This document shows positions 35,801 through 45,175 of a stretch of 64,000 nt of DNA, in pieces (within the stretch, counting starts at the first letter, position 1; each line of letters begins with the position of its first letter). Made by a program: the position numbers and the translations under genes. The stretch is from Polyangium spumosum (GTDB lineage Bacteria; Myxococcota_A; Polyangia; Polyangiales; Polyangiaceae), in assembly GCF_009649845.1 (NCBI RefSeq), contig NZ_WJIE01000002.1:124001-188000 (forward strand). The letters run 5' to 3'. Below the pieces are notes generated by a model, which was not told the DNA's origin, did not search any database, and saw only the letters and a program-made list of their open reading frames with translations.

Positions 35801-36336
35801 TGTACACGACGATCGAGAAGGTGCTCTTTCTGCAACGAGTGCCGATCCTCTCGAAGATCTCGGGTGAGGAGCTCGTGGGCCTCGCGCGGACCTCGGAGGT
35901 GCTCGGCCTGCCGCGCGGCGAGGTGATCTTCCGGCAAGGGGATTCCGGCGCTGCGCTCTACTTCATCATCTCGGGCTCGGTCAGCCTGCGCGTCGAGGGC
36001 AAGGAGGTCGTGCGGCTCGGCGCGAACGAGGTCTTCGGCGAGACGTCGATCATCGATCGAGAGCCACGCGCGGCGACCGCCGTGAGCCTCGAGCCCGTCG
36101 AGCTCCTGCGCGTGTCGGGCGAGGACTTCAGCGCCGCGGTGCACGACACGGCCGAGATCGCCATGGGCGTCTTGCGTGTGGTGAGCACCCGGCTGCGCGA
36201 GGCGGATCGAAGGCTCTCCATGGCGGAAGCCGAGCTCGCGCGGCTACGCAAGACCTCGGCCCCGACGGACGAGCATCCGCTGCCCGAAGGCGACGCCGCA
36301 GCGGCGCGGCGAAGCTGGGACGACGACGACGAGTGA
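32857..36336 (+). CDS. NTT-like transporter fused to HEAT repeats and cNMP-binding domain
   Basis: 1159 residues, GTG start without a strong ribosome site. Residues about 45-460 are an MFS-like membrane domain with about 12 helices resembling ADP/ATP-translocase (Npt/TlcA) transporters: VVGRTARDALFLTRFP, WSIAQDLYDARSAKRIFGLIG. A His/Arg loop (RTHEHARAHEHEK) lies mid-domain. About 468-960 is a helical repeat region of HEAT type (ARVRAAALRTSRALG, EVRGIAVELLAHALG, EVRKAALAASATV). About 985-1115 is a cyclic-nucleotide-binding domain (ISGEELVGLARTSEVLGLP, FRQGDSGAALYFIISG, FGETSIIDREPRAATA). This suggests a nucleotide or related transporter gated by a cyclic nucleotide, with HEAT repeats as relay. 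Substrate and ligand are inferred. Confidence 0.88.
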   Translation: MSHPPVPTAAPPLPNEGPGPGTVTTNRDGARHAAASSLLGIALSRAEIERVVLLSTLLFLSSLLLVVGRTARDALFLTRFPVTWIAPMWMAYGVVSAVVAFGYERALRKLPRARFGAWFALGAAASYVLLRVLIGQDVGAAYLVFAIWADVIANLTGMLSWSIAQDLYDARSAKRIFGLIGAGHITGTVVSGLGAGAIAPVIGAENLIFVLVAALLGVALLCRVAARRHGMGSSHRTHEHARAHEHEKTPLFGSRYVVGIAVTILLVFTVLTVGDYQFKAIARTTYPDRDSLARFMGTFYGVIGLIGLFVQLVVTPRMLERAGVLGGAATMPVAFITSTVLLVAFPSMPLAAVLKASDNALQFSIFDVTLQILLFPFPAAMRDRVRTLASAIMKPLGCGVGAALLLVFSPSAGEAQPGAALITAAAKLGYVTIPLGLVILPLLLVVRRGYVEAMQGTLLRGKLTPEMPQRGGRAIAALAGALSSLDAPQVLFALDRLRQLDPARVREALPALTRHGSARVRAAALRTSRALGHPDAATMARERLEDPDPEVRGIAVELLAHALGEDAHEELCALAARGGDDTAQAAAIAALLRHGGLGGMLEGAPRLRDLLDSDTPTERVIAARVLGLVGQPQLERAVARLLADENLEVRKAALAASATVAAPKLLPMLCDALADHTLGKAAANAIVALGDRAIPRLVATLSDPGADATVRLALPRLLSRIGTSAALAALLDRVDEPDDRVRQKVLASASRLRLALGAPPAPLEPIRERIEREAQAHERERDAYLLVRPRLARPLLDAHVERRLRKGLIRILRLCELVYPREVVAGVRTHVFGKDRSLRANAFEVLESLLDRRRGARLVALFERYLELAERLPRGGADPSMVDVVAFVRSELQSSDPYRAALVLEAIAVHRIEACAKDALAALETPDPLVREAAAIAVVETRAEGAEEKLRRLTNDPDRVVARWAAYWAKTGRSGMDAGDGMYTTIEKVLFLQRVPILSKISGEELVGLARTSEVLGLPRGEVIFRQGDSGAALYFIISGSVSLRVEGKEVVRLGANEVFGETSIIDREPRAATAVSLEPVELLRVSGEDFSAAVHDTAEIAMGVLRVVSTRLREADRRLSMAEAELARLRKTSAPTDEHPLPEGDAAAARRSWDDDDE

Positions 36337-36343
36337 GCGTGGC

Positions 36344-38050
36344 TCAGGGGCGTTGTGGCGCCCGGAGCGTCGCCTCGATCTGCTTCAGCAACTCGGCCTC
36401 GCGCGACCGCTTCGGGTGACGTTCGACGAAGGGCGCGAGGGTCGACCTCGCCTCCTCGAGCCTCCCTTCCCGGGCGAAGAAGACCGCGAGGTTGAAGACC
36501 GCCTTCGGCGAGGCCGGATCGAGCTCCACGGCCTTGCGGAAGTGCTCTTCCGCCTCGCGTGGTCGTCCCGCTTCGAGCAGCGCGACCCCGAGCTGCGCGT
36601 GTGGCTCGGCCCAGGTCGGCAGGATCTCGCACGCCTCCTCGAACGGCGCGATCGCCGCGGCCGCCTTGCCCTCGTTGAGCAGCGCGGAGCCGTAGTTGTG
36701 GTGCGCCCGCGCCGACCTCGACACGACCTCGATCGCCGACGCGAACAGCGTCCGCTCGTTTTCCCAGTCCGCAGTACGATCCCACGCGAGCGCCGCGTTG
36801 CCGAGCATCACGGGCGCGAGCACGAGCACGAGCGAGCGCAAACGCGCGGGATCCGCCTCCTCCCGCCGCTTCTGCGCCGCGCGCTTCTTCCCCTTCTTCG
36901 TGGCTCTTTCGGCGGGCACGAGCGCGCCGGGCGTTCGCTCGAGCGCCCACTCGCCGAGCCGCGCGATCACGAGCGCGAAGCCCGCGGCTGGCAGGTAGAG
37001 CAGCCGCTCGGCGAAGATCGTCGGGAGCACGAAGGGCAGCTGGCTCGTCACGATCCACGGCACGAGCACCATCACGGCCGCGAGCGCGAGCAGCGGCTCC
37101 CGCAGGCGCAGGCGGATCGCCGCGACCACGAGGCCGACGAGCGCGAGCGCTCCCGCGAGCACGGGCCACGCGAAGGGCGAGTGTTCCGGGAGGATCGCCG
37201 CGTACGAATAGTCCGCAGACAAACCCACGGGCAGGACGATCTTGCCGAGCGCCATGCCGAAGAGCCGGAGCGAGGTCCAGAGCCGCGTCCCCATCCCCTC
37301 GGCGAGCAGGGGGTTCGCCTGGACCTCCCGCATCACCGCGGAGAGTGGCGGCGCGAAGGCCATGCTCCGCAGCGCGATCACCACGCCCGCCGCCGCGACG
37401 AGAGATCCGTACCGCGCCGAGACGATCCGCGGCGCGCGCCCCGGCGGCGAGAGGGTCCGATCGGCGAGCACGAGGAACAGCGGAAAGACGATCGCCGACT
37501 CCTTCGAGGCGAGCGCTCCCGCGAACGCGAGCGCCGCGCCGGCCAGCTTTCGCGGAGATTCCGGCTCGTCCGCGCGCCCGGCTGCGTACCACGCGAGCCA
37601 CGCGAGCCCTGCGGCCATCACGTCCGCGCGCCCCACGAGCCCGGCCACGGCCTCCGTGTGCACGCCGAGCACGCCGAAGACCATCGCGGCGAGGACGGCG
37701 AACGTGGTCCGCCCCGTGTGCCGCGCGAGCGCGAGCGCGAGCACCACCGACGTCGCCACGTGCAGCACGAGGTTCGTCGTATGAAACCCGCCGAGCTGCT
37801 CGTTCAACCAGAACGAGAACACGACGAGCGGCCGCCACGTCCCGGGCCCCTCGCCCGGCGGCCGCCCCCAGAAATCCGTGCCGAGCAGCGCCCCGAGATC
37901 GAGGCCCCCCTGCACGACCGGGTTCTCCTGGATCGCCCCGCGATCATCGAAGACGAAGCCCGCCTGGAGCGCGCGCGCGTGCCCCAGGAAGGCGCTCGCC
38001 GCGACGAGCAAGAGCGAGAAGCCGGACGGCGCGGCCTTCGATGTAGCCAT
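36344..38050 (-). CDS. TMTC-like membrane glycosyltransferase with TPR tail
   Basis: 568 residues, ATG with GGAG upstream. About 9-11 membrane helices fill residues 1-420. The first extracytoplasmic loop carries FVFDDRGAIQENPVV, the Asp-Asp motif of GT-C enzymes that use lipid-linked sugars; WRPLVVFSFWLN and AGLVGRADVMAAGLAWLAW fit the TMTC/DUF1736 family. A basic loop (RATKKGKKRAAQKRREEAD) lies on the cytoplasmic side. The last ~140 residues are TPR units (LGVALLEAGRPREAEEHFRKAVELDPASPKAV). Such proteins are predicted protein O-mannosyltransferases; the sugar and targets here are unknown. It converges within 7 bp on the transporter gene. Confidence 0.82.
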   Translation of the reverse strand: MATSKAAPSGFSLLLVAASAFLGHARALQAGFVFDDRGAIQENPVVQGGLDLGALLGTDFWGRPPGEGPGTWRPLVVFSFWLNEQLGGFHTTNLVLHVATSVVLALALARHTGRTTFAVLAAMVFGVLGVHTEAVAGLVGRADVMAAGLAWLAWYAAGRADEPESPRKLAGAALAFAGALASKESAIVFPLFLVLADRTLSPPGRAPRIVSARYGSLVAAAGVVIALRSMAFAPPLSAVMREVQANPLLAEGMGTRLWTSLRLFGMALGKIVLPVGLSADYSYAAILPEHSPFAWPVLAGALALVGLVVAAIRLRLREPLLALAAVMVLVPWIVTSQLPFVLPTIFAERLLYLPAAGFALVIARLGEWALERTPGALVPAERATKKGKKRAAQKRREEADPARLRSLVLVLAPVMLGNAALAWDRTADWENERTLFASAIEVVSRSARAHHNYGSALLNEGKAAAAIAPFEEACEILPTWAEPHAQLGVALLEAGRPREAEEHFRKAVELDPASPKAVFNLAVFFAREGRLEEARSTLAPFVERHPKRSREAELLKQIEATLRAPQRP

Positions 38051-38073
38051 GTCCGGCGCTCTCCTACCGCGTG

Positions 38074-39654
<1,581 letters not shown>

Positions 39655-39921
39655 GGGGCCACCTTACATGCACTGCCGGGCCCGTTGGAACTGGGACCTG
39701 CACGAGATCGCAGGATCTGCGCCGAGCCGTTCGCGCCCCGACCTTTTGGCCCCCTCCGCGGCCCTCGACGCGCCGCGGGCTGGGCGACGCGCACTGGAAT
39801 CATTTGGACCGGAAACGATCCGGGCCCTGGCTCGTCCAAGGGATCACGAGGCGGAACGGCGCTTGCAAGCACGCATCGACGAGCGCTTCCGCTCTGGCAA
39901 CAGCTTCGACGAGGTCCCATC

Positions 39922-41400
39922 ATGAACGCCATGCGCTTTGCCGAGACGTCGCCCCGCACCGATCGCCCCGCGCCCCGGCCCGCCTTGCCAGGGCGTCGCT
40001 TCACTTCTCTCGTCCTCGCGGTCCTCGCGGCTGCACTTTCGTTCACACCCATGGCAGTCCAAGCGGATACACCCGCCGGTCTCCCGCAGGGCTGGACGAG
40101 CGACGCGCCCGAGGCGGAAACGGCTCCGCGCGCAGAGGGCTTTCAGCCCACGCAGGCCGTCGACGCGCAGGTCAGCGTCACGGTGTCGAGCGACGAGTAC
40201 CTCGACACCGATCCTGCCGCGCTGAACGATTTCCGCGAGCCCCTCTCGCCGTACGGCACGTGGGTCGACGATCCCACCTACGGCACGATCTGGGTGCCGA
40301 GCGCCAACGTCGTCGGCTCGGACTTCGCGCCGTACCAGACGGCGGGCCGCTGGGAGCTCGACGTCGACGGCAACTGGATGTGGGTCAGCGATTACGACTG
40401 GGGCTACATCCCGTTCCATTACGGTCGCTGGACGTGGATCGGCGGTCGCGGCTGGGGCTGGATCCCGGGCCGCGTGTATGCGCCGGCGTGGGTGACCTGG
40501 CGCATGACGGATTACGGCTACGTCGGCTGGGCTCCGATGGCGCCGTCCTGGTACTGGTTCGGCGGCTCGGCGGTGAACGTGTGGGTGTCGCCTTCGTCCG
40601 CGTTCGTGTTCTGCCCGTCGAGTTACGTCTTCCACCGCCACATGCACACGTACGTCGTGCGTGATCGCGACATCGTCCGGCGCATCGGCGCGCATTCGCG
40701 CCCGTATCGCCCGGCCAACCCGTCGGCGGGCGGCGGCGGCGCGCACGCGCGTTCGTCGTATCGCCCCGCTTCGCCCTCGCTCGCGGACGCGAAGATCCCC
40801 GCGGGGGCCGCTCCGGAAAAACGCGCCGCTCCGGACGCGCGCGCGGTCGCTTATTCGCGTCGCAGCACGACCGCGCAAGCGAAGACGATGCCGGCTCCGT
40901 CGCGTGGCCTCGTCGCTGCGCCGTCCGCCGGAAGGGCCCGGGGCGCGCACGCCGACGGCCGTGGCGTCCACGTGGATCGCAGCCCGCGCGGCAGCGAGGT
41001 CAGCCCGCGTGACACGCGCGGCGGCCGTCCCGCCGTGTCGTCGCCTTCGCGCGGGACGCGTTCGCCGAGCGTGTCGCCGTCGCGGTCCTCGACGTCGCGT
41101 CCCTCCGTCGCGCCGTCGCGTCCGTCGACCTCGCGTCCCTCCGTCGCGCCGTCGCGTCCTTCGACCTCGCGTCCTTCGACCTCGCGTCCGTCGGTCTCGC
41201 CGTCGCGGTCTTCCTCGCCGTCACGCTCGGTCTCGCCGTCACGGTCTTCCTCGCCGTCGCGCTCGATCTCGCCGTCGCGGTCTTCCTCGCCGTCGCGCTC
41301 GATCTCGCCGTCGCGGTCTTCCTCGCCGTCGCGCTCGATCTCGCCGTCGCGGTCTTCCTCGCCGTCGCGGTCTTCCTCGCCGTCGCGCGGGCGGCGCTGA
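39922..41400 (+). CDS. DUF6600-like secreted protein with Arg-Ser-Pro repeat tail
   Basis: 492 residues from the ATG at 39922. A signal peptide ends near MAVQADT. Residues about 80-260 are very rich in Trp, Tyr and Gly with evenly spaced short strands (YGTWVDDPTYGTIWVPS, WMWVSDYDWGYIPFHYG, WVTWRMTDYGYVGWAPM), matching the DUF6600 family of unknown function. The middle is basic. The last ~120 residues are SPSRSSSPSRS-type repeats encoded by 36-bp tandem DNA repeats, ending GRR. The tail is likely disordered and highly positive, so it could bind DNA, LPS or acidic polysaccharide outside the cytoplasm. Tail length probably varies between strains. Confidence 0.78.
   Translation: MNAMRFAETSPRTDRPAPRPALPGRRFTSLVLAVLAAALSFTPMAVQADTPAGLPQGWTSDAPEAETAPRAEGFQPTQAVDAQVSVTVSSDEYLDTDPAALNDFREPLSPYGTWVDDPTYGTIWVPSANVVGSDFAPYQTAGRWELDVDGNWMWVSDYDWGYIPFHYGRWTWIGGRGWGWIPGRVYAPAWVTWRMTDYGYVGWAPMAPSWYWFGGSAVNVWVSPSSAFVFCPSSYVFHRHMHTYVVRDRDIVRRIGAHSRPYRPANPSAGGGGAHARSSYRPASPSLADAKIPAGAAPEKRAAPDARAVAYSRRSTTAQAKTMPAPSRGLVAAPSAGRARGAHADGRGVHVDRSPRGSEVSPRDTRGGRPAVSSPSRGTRSPSVSPSRSSTSRPSVAPSRPSTSRPSVAPSRPSTSRPSTSRPSVSPSRSSSPSRSVSPSRSSSPSRSISPSRSSSPSRSISPSRSSSPSRSISPSRSSSPSRSSSPSRGRR
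41195..41374 (+). repeat. 36-bp coding tandem repeats (Arg-Ser-Pro tail)
   Basis: Five successive 36-bp units, of which the third and fourth are nearly or fully identical and the fifth diverges near its end; a finer 12-bp period (coding Ser-Pro-Ser-Arg) runs through them. A related 36-bp pair precedes at about 41095-41166. All units stay in frame, so copy-number change would alter tail length without a frameshift. Confidence 0.85.
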
Positions 41401-41460
41401 GGGACGGTCCGCGCACCTTGGCTCGTCTCTTGCCAAAACCGCCGCACAGGAGCACGTCCG

Positions 41461-42072
41461 ATGCCTTCTTATCTGCGTAACGTGAAGCTTGGTTCACTGG
41501 GAGTGTGGCCGGCCGTTCTCGGGCTCGTCGGCTGCGTCGGCCTGGGGAGCGCCACGACCGGCTGCATCATCGTCGACGACAACGATGGCGGCACGGTCAT
41601 CATCGACGACCGGGATCCCCTCCCGGAGCAGCCGATGCTGATGAGCATCGAGACCGACGTCGCGCTCGAGTCGGTCCCCGGCGACGGCGTGGGGGTGTTC
41701 GTCGAGTACTACTCGGGCGGCACGTATCGGATCTGGACGACCTGCGACACGAACTTCTCGGGCTCCGTTTGTCCGATGGACATCTTCACGTCCGTCGACC
41801 AGAGCTCGAGCATCCATTCGGTCACGACCGTGGACCTCGAAGGCGCCGACCAGGTGAACATCAACGAGGCCGCGGGGACGGTCGACATGTACGTCGATAC
41901 GAGCGTGGACATCGACGCCATCGAGATCAACACGACGCCCGGCGCGATCCTCCGCGTCGAGGTCCTCATCGACGGCGTCGCGCAGCCGCGCTTCGTGTAC
42001 TGGTTCGGCAACGGCGTCCTGCACAACGGCGCGCCGACGAGCCCGGTCGACTTCGTCCCGACCGTGCCCTGA
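41461..42072 (+). CDS. Small putative lipoprotein of unknown function
   Basis: 203 residues, ATG with AGGAG upstream, 60 bp after the DUF6600-like gene. The lipobox LVGC gives an acylated Cys 25. The mature part is acidic and beta-rich (GGTVIIDDRDPL, DGVGVFVEYYSGGTYRIW, TVDMYVDTSVDIDAIEINT), with a pair of Cys (TTCDTNFSGSVC) that could form one disulphide. No family is recognised. The acidic charge beside a very basic neighbour (the Arg-Ser tail protein) could allow the two to bind each other; that is only a suggestion. A strong hairpin lies just after the stop. Confidence 0.72.
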   Translation: MPSYLRNVKLGSLGVWPAVLGLVGCVGLGSATTGCIIVDDNDGGTVIIDDRDPLPEQPMLMSIETDVALESVPGDGVGVFVEYYSGGTYRIWTTCDTNFSGSVCPMDIFTSVDQSSSIHSVTTVDLEGADQVNINEAAGTVDMYVDTSVDIDAIEINTTPGAILRVEVLIDGVAQPRFVYWFGNGVLHNGAPTSPVDFVPTVP

Positions 42073-42075
42073 ACG

Positions 42076-42113
42076 AAAAAAGGCCCGGCCGACCTCGCGT
42101 CGACCGGGCCTTT
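42076..42113 (-). terminator. Terminator between convergent genes, T-tract on minus strand
   Basis: AAAGGCCCGG (42079-42088) pairs with CCGGGCCTTT (42104-42113), extended by a 4-bp inner stem (CGAC/GTCG) across one mismatch, with a CTCGC loop. On the minus strand the stem is followed by six T residues, so it ends the M16 peptidase operon; on the plus strand only three T follow, enough for partial termination of the lipoprotein gene. Confidence 0.85.
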
Positions 42114-42132
42114 GGGTCCCCCCGCCTCGCTC

Positions 42133-43713
42133 CTACTTGCCCTTCTTCGCAGCCGGTTTGTCCGCGGGCTTCGCCGCAGCGCTCGCCGGCTTGCCCTCCG
42201 GATCCCAGAGCTCGGGCTCGCCGAGGCCGAGCGTCGCGAGCTGCGGCGCGACCGCGTCGCGTGGCCCCACCACGACCACCGTCGCCGAGCCCGGATCGAC
42301 GTGCGCCTTCGCGAGCGCGGCGACCTCCGTGAGGGTCGCGCTCTGCCGCGCGTGGCTCGCTTCGCTATCGTGCCCGGGCGGCAGCCCGAGCCGCGCGAGC
42401 GCCGCGAGCCTGCGCGCCGTGCCGCTCACGGTCTCGTAGGTCTGCATGAGCTCCGCGCGATCCTGCGCCTTCGCCTTGTCGAGCTCCTCGGCCGTCGGCC
42501 CCGACGCGGCCATCTTCGAGAGCTCGCTCAGCATCTCCTTCAGCGCGACGCCCGTCGCAGGCGTCTCGACCGAGGCGATGGCCCAGAAGCCGCCCTTGTT
42601 GCGGCTCTCCTGGAACGTCGAGCCTGCGCCGTAGGCCCAGTGGTGCTCCTCGCGCAGGTTCATGTTGAGCCGCGACGTGAACGAGCCGCCGAGCGCCGTG
42701 TTGATGAGATCGAGCCGCGGCATGAGCGGATCGCTGGCAGCCACGCCGTCACGCACGACGGCGATGACGGACTGCGGAGCGCCGGGGCGATCGACGAGCA
42801 CGAGCTTCGGCCGGGCCGAGGCCGGGCGCGGGCCGGGCAGCTCCGCGGCCTTCGGCGCGGCCTTCGCGGGCGGCGCCTTCCAGGTGCCGAGCTTCGCGTC
42901 GATGATGTCCGTCACCTCCTTGCGAGAGATGTCGCCCGCGACGACGAGCACCGAACGATCGGGGCGGAAGCTCTCCGCGTAGAAGCGCTTCACCGCCTTC
43001 AGATCGAGCTTCGTCGCGGCGTCGAGCGAGCCGTCCGAGGGGTGGCCGTACGGCGTCCCCGGGCCGAAGAGCGCCGCCGCGTTGATGACGCGTGACACGC
43101 TCATCGGTTGATCGGCGCGTGTCTTCAGATCGTTGTGCCAGAGCTCCGAGACGCGCTTCCACTCCTTCGCGTCGAAGTGCGGGCGCGCCACGACGTCGGA
43201 GAAGATCTCGAACGCCGCGCCGAAGTTGTTCTTCAGCGCGGTGAGCGAAACGACGCTCGCGTCGGTGCCGGTGCCGAGGGAGAGCGTCGCGCCGAGGTCG
43301 TTGATGCCGCTCGACACCTCGACGGCGCTGCGCTTGCCGGCGCCCTCGTCGAGCATGTCGGTCGTGATGTGCATGAGGCCGGGCTTGTCGGCCGGATCGG
43401 CCGAGGACCCACCGCGCACGACGAGCACCGCCGACACGAGGGGCAAGCCATGCTTCTCGACGAGCCACACCGACAGGCCGTTCTTGGTCGTGAACGTCTC
43501 GACGGTGGGAGGTGTGAACGGCCGGCTCGGCGGGAGCTCCGGCTTCGGGCCGAGCACGTCCACGGCGGGCTTCGACGCGACCACGGGCGCGGTCCCTTGT
43601 TGCGTCTCCGTCTTCGTCGGGTCGTTCGGCGTGACGAGCGTCTCGCCGCCACACGCGGCGAGGGTGATGGTCGCGGCGAGCGACAGGACGAGCGAGCTCT
43701 TCGCAAGCTTCAC
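42133..43713 (-). CDS. M16-family peptidase-like lipoprotein, probably inactive partner
   Basis: 526 residues, GTG start overlapping the upstream stop (GTGA). Lipobox TLAAC, Cys 21. The two M16 half-domains are present: PTVETFTTKNGLSVWLVEKHGLPLV at the N-terminus and NMNLREEHHWAYG with the conserved Arg-Tyr-type region in the second half. The zinc motif HxxEH is missing: the corresponding stretch reads LMHITTDMLDEG. The protein is therefore likely the non-catalytic, substrate-gripping subunit of a heterodimer with the product of the upstream gene. The C-terminus is a basic Ala/Lys tail (AKPADKPAAKKGK). Confidence 0.87.
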   Translation of the reverse strand: MKLAKSSLVLSLAATITLAACGGETLVTPNDPTKTETQQGTAPVVASKPAVDVLGPKPELPPSRPFTPPTVETFTTKNGLSVWLVEKHGLPLVSAVLVVRGGSSADPADKPGLMHITTDMLDEGAGKRSAVEVSSGINDLGATLSLGTGTDASVVSLTALKNNFGAAFEIFSDVVARPHFDAKEWKRVSELWHNDLKTRADQPMSVSRVINAAALFGPGTPYGHPSDGSLDAATKLDLKAVKRFYAESFRPDRSVLVVAGDISRKEVTDIIDAKLGTWKAPPAKAAPKAAELPGPRPASARPKLVLVDRPGAPQSVIAVVRDGVAASDPLMPRLDLINTALGGSFTSRLNMNLREEHHWAYGAGSTFQESRNKGGFWAIASVETPATGVALKEMLSELSKMAASGPTAEELDKAKAQDRAELMQTYETVSGTARRLAALARLGLPPGHDSEASHARQSATLTEVAALAKAHVDPGSATVVVVGPRDAVAPQLATLGLGEPELWDPEGKPASAAAKPADKPAAKKGK

Positions 43714-45128
43714 GGGGCACCTCCGGCGCCGTTCGTCTTCTTTTCAGGCTCCACGTGGATGATCACGCGGGCGTTCGTGTCGAGGGTGCTCTTCGCGGTC
43801 CGCTGGAGCGCCTCCGGCGTGACGGCGCGGTACCGCGCGAGGTCCTTCTCGGCGTAGCCGGGGTCGCCGACGTACGTCTCGTACTGGGCCAGCATCGAGG
43901 CGCGCGCGGTGACCGACTGCAAGCGCGAGACGAAGCTCGTCTCGAACTGGTTCTTGGCGCGCGTGATCTCGGCTCCGCTCACGGCCTCGTTCGTGATCTT
44001 CTTGATCTCCTCGTCGATCGCGGCCTCGAGCTGCGCGAGGGTCACGCCGGGGCGCGCGATGGCCTCGACGAGGAAGTACGAGCCGAGATCCGCCGAGGCC
44101 TGGTAGGCCGACACCTCCTGCGCGATCGCCTTGTCGTAGACGAGCGCCTTGTAGAGCCGACTCGCCTTGCCGTCGGTGAGGATCACGCTGAGCAGATCGA
44201 GCTCCGCGTCGCCGGGCGCGTATCGCGCGGGGCTGTGCCAGGCCATCACGACCTTGCCGAGCTCCACCTTGTCGGTGAGCGACTCACGCACGACCTTGTC
44301 GAGCTTCACGGGCTTGGCGGCCGGCGCCGCGGGCACGGGCGAGGACGGGATCGCGCCGAACCACTTCTCGATGAGCGGCTTGACCTCGGCCGACGAGAAG
44401 TCACCGGCGACGACGAGCGCGGCGTTGTTCGGCACGTACCAGCGCTTGAAGAAGCCCTTCACGTCGTCCACGGTCGCGGCCTGCAGGTCCTCGTGCGAGC
44501 CGATCACGGGGTGGTGGTAGGGATGCCCCGGCGGGAAGAGCAGCTCGGGCAGCCTGAGCTCGACCTTGCCGTAAGGCTCGTTCTCCGTGCGCTGCCGCCG
44601 CTCGTTGCGCACGACCTCGCGCTGGACGTCGAGTTTGTCCTTGGTCATCTCGTCGGCGAGCGAGGAGAAACGATCCGCCTCGAGCCAGAGCAGGAGCTTC
44701 AGCGTGTGCGCGGGGCCGACGTCGAAGTAGTCGGTGCGATCCTCGCTCGTCCACGCGTTGTTCCAGCCGCCCTCCGACTCCATCCACGTGTCGAACATCT
44801 TCGGCGGCGCGCGGCGCGTGCCCATGAACATGAGGTGCTCGAAGAGGTGCGCGAAGCCCGTGCGCTTCGGCTCCTCGAAGCGCGAGCCCACCTTCACCAT
44901 CGTGTTCACCGTGACGAGCGGCAACGCGTGATCCTCGTGCAGGATCACGGTCAGCCCGTTCGGCAACGTGTACTTCTCGAACGGCACCTTGATCTCGGCC
45001 TTCTGCTCGGCGCGAGCGGTCGCGACGAGCGAGGGCGTGACGAGCGGCGCGGAGAACGCGAGCGCAGAGGCGAGGAGCGCCGCGACGAACGCAGCGCGCC
45101 TTCGAAGGGGAGGACGGATCGGTCGCAT
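43710..45128 (-). CDS. M16-family zinc metallopeptidase (catalytic subunit)
   Basis: 472 residues with a signal peptide ending near ATARAEQ, so periplasmic. The catalytic inverted zinc motif is HLFEH (94-98), with the third ligand Glu in REVVRNERR (171 or 176). TLPNGLTVILHEDHALPLV opens the fold as in other M16B proteins. The downstream gene encodes a similar protein without the motif, coupled by a 4-nt overlap, matching the two-gene active/inactive M16B pairs known from other bacteria. Likely degrades peptides in the periplasm. Confidence 0.92.
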   Translation of the reverse strand: MRPIRPPLRRRAAFVAALLASALAFSAPLVTPSLVATARAEQKAEIKVPFEKYTLPNGLTVILHEDHALPLVTVNTMVKVGSRFEEPKRTGFAHLFEHLMFMGTRRAPPKMFDTWMESEGGWNNAWTSEDRTDYFDVGPAHTLKLLLWLEADRFSSLADEMTKDKLDVQREVVRNERRQRTENEPYGKVELRLPELLFPPGHPYHHPVIGSHEDLQAATVDDVKGFFKRWYVPNNAALVVAGDFSSAEVKPLIEKWFGAIPSSPVPAAPAAKPVKLDKVVRESLTDKVELGKVVMAWHSPARYAPGDAELDLLSVILTDGKASRLYKALVYDKAIAQEVSAYQASADLGSYFLVEAIARPGVTLAQLEAAIDEEIKKITNEAVSGAEITRAKNQFETSFVSRLQSVTARASMLAQYETYVGDPGYAEKDLARYRAVTPEALQRTAKSTLDTNARVIIHVEPEKKTNGAGGAP

Positions 45129-45175
45129 GGCGGCAGAGCGTGCCGCGTTGGCTCACGATTGCAAGGGGGCGGGCG

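Noticed and set aside
32848-36144. 1098-codon minus-strand frame opposite the transporter
   Set aside because: Arg/Glu/Asp-rich antisense shadow; the plus strand has clear membrane helices and domains.
41195-41374. 36-bp repeats as a CRISPR array
   Set aside because: Units are contiguous without spacers, lie inside a reading frame and have no cas genes nearby.
40851-41447. Minus-strand DGEEDRDGEIE repeat protein opposite the Arg-Ser tail
   Set aside because: It is the reverse complement of the 36-bp repeats, with no ribosome site.
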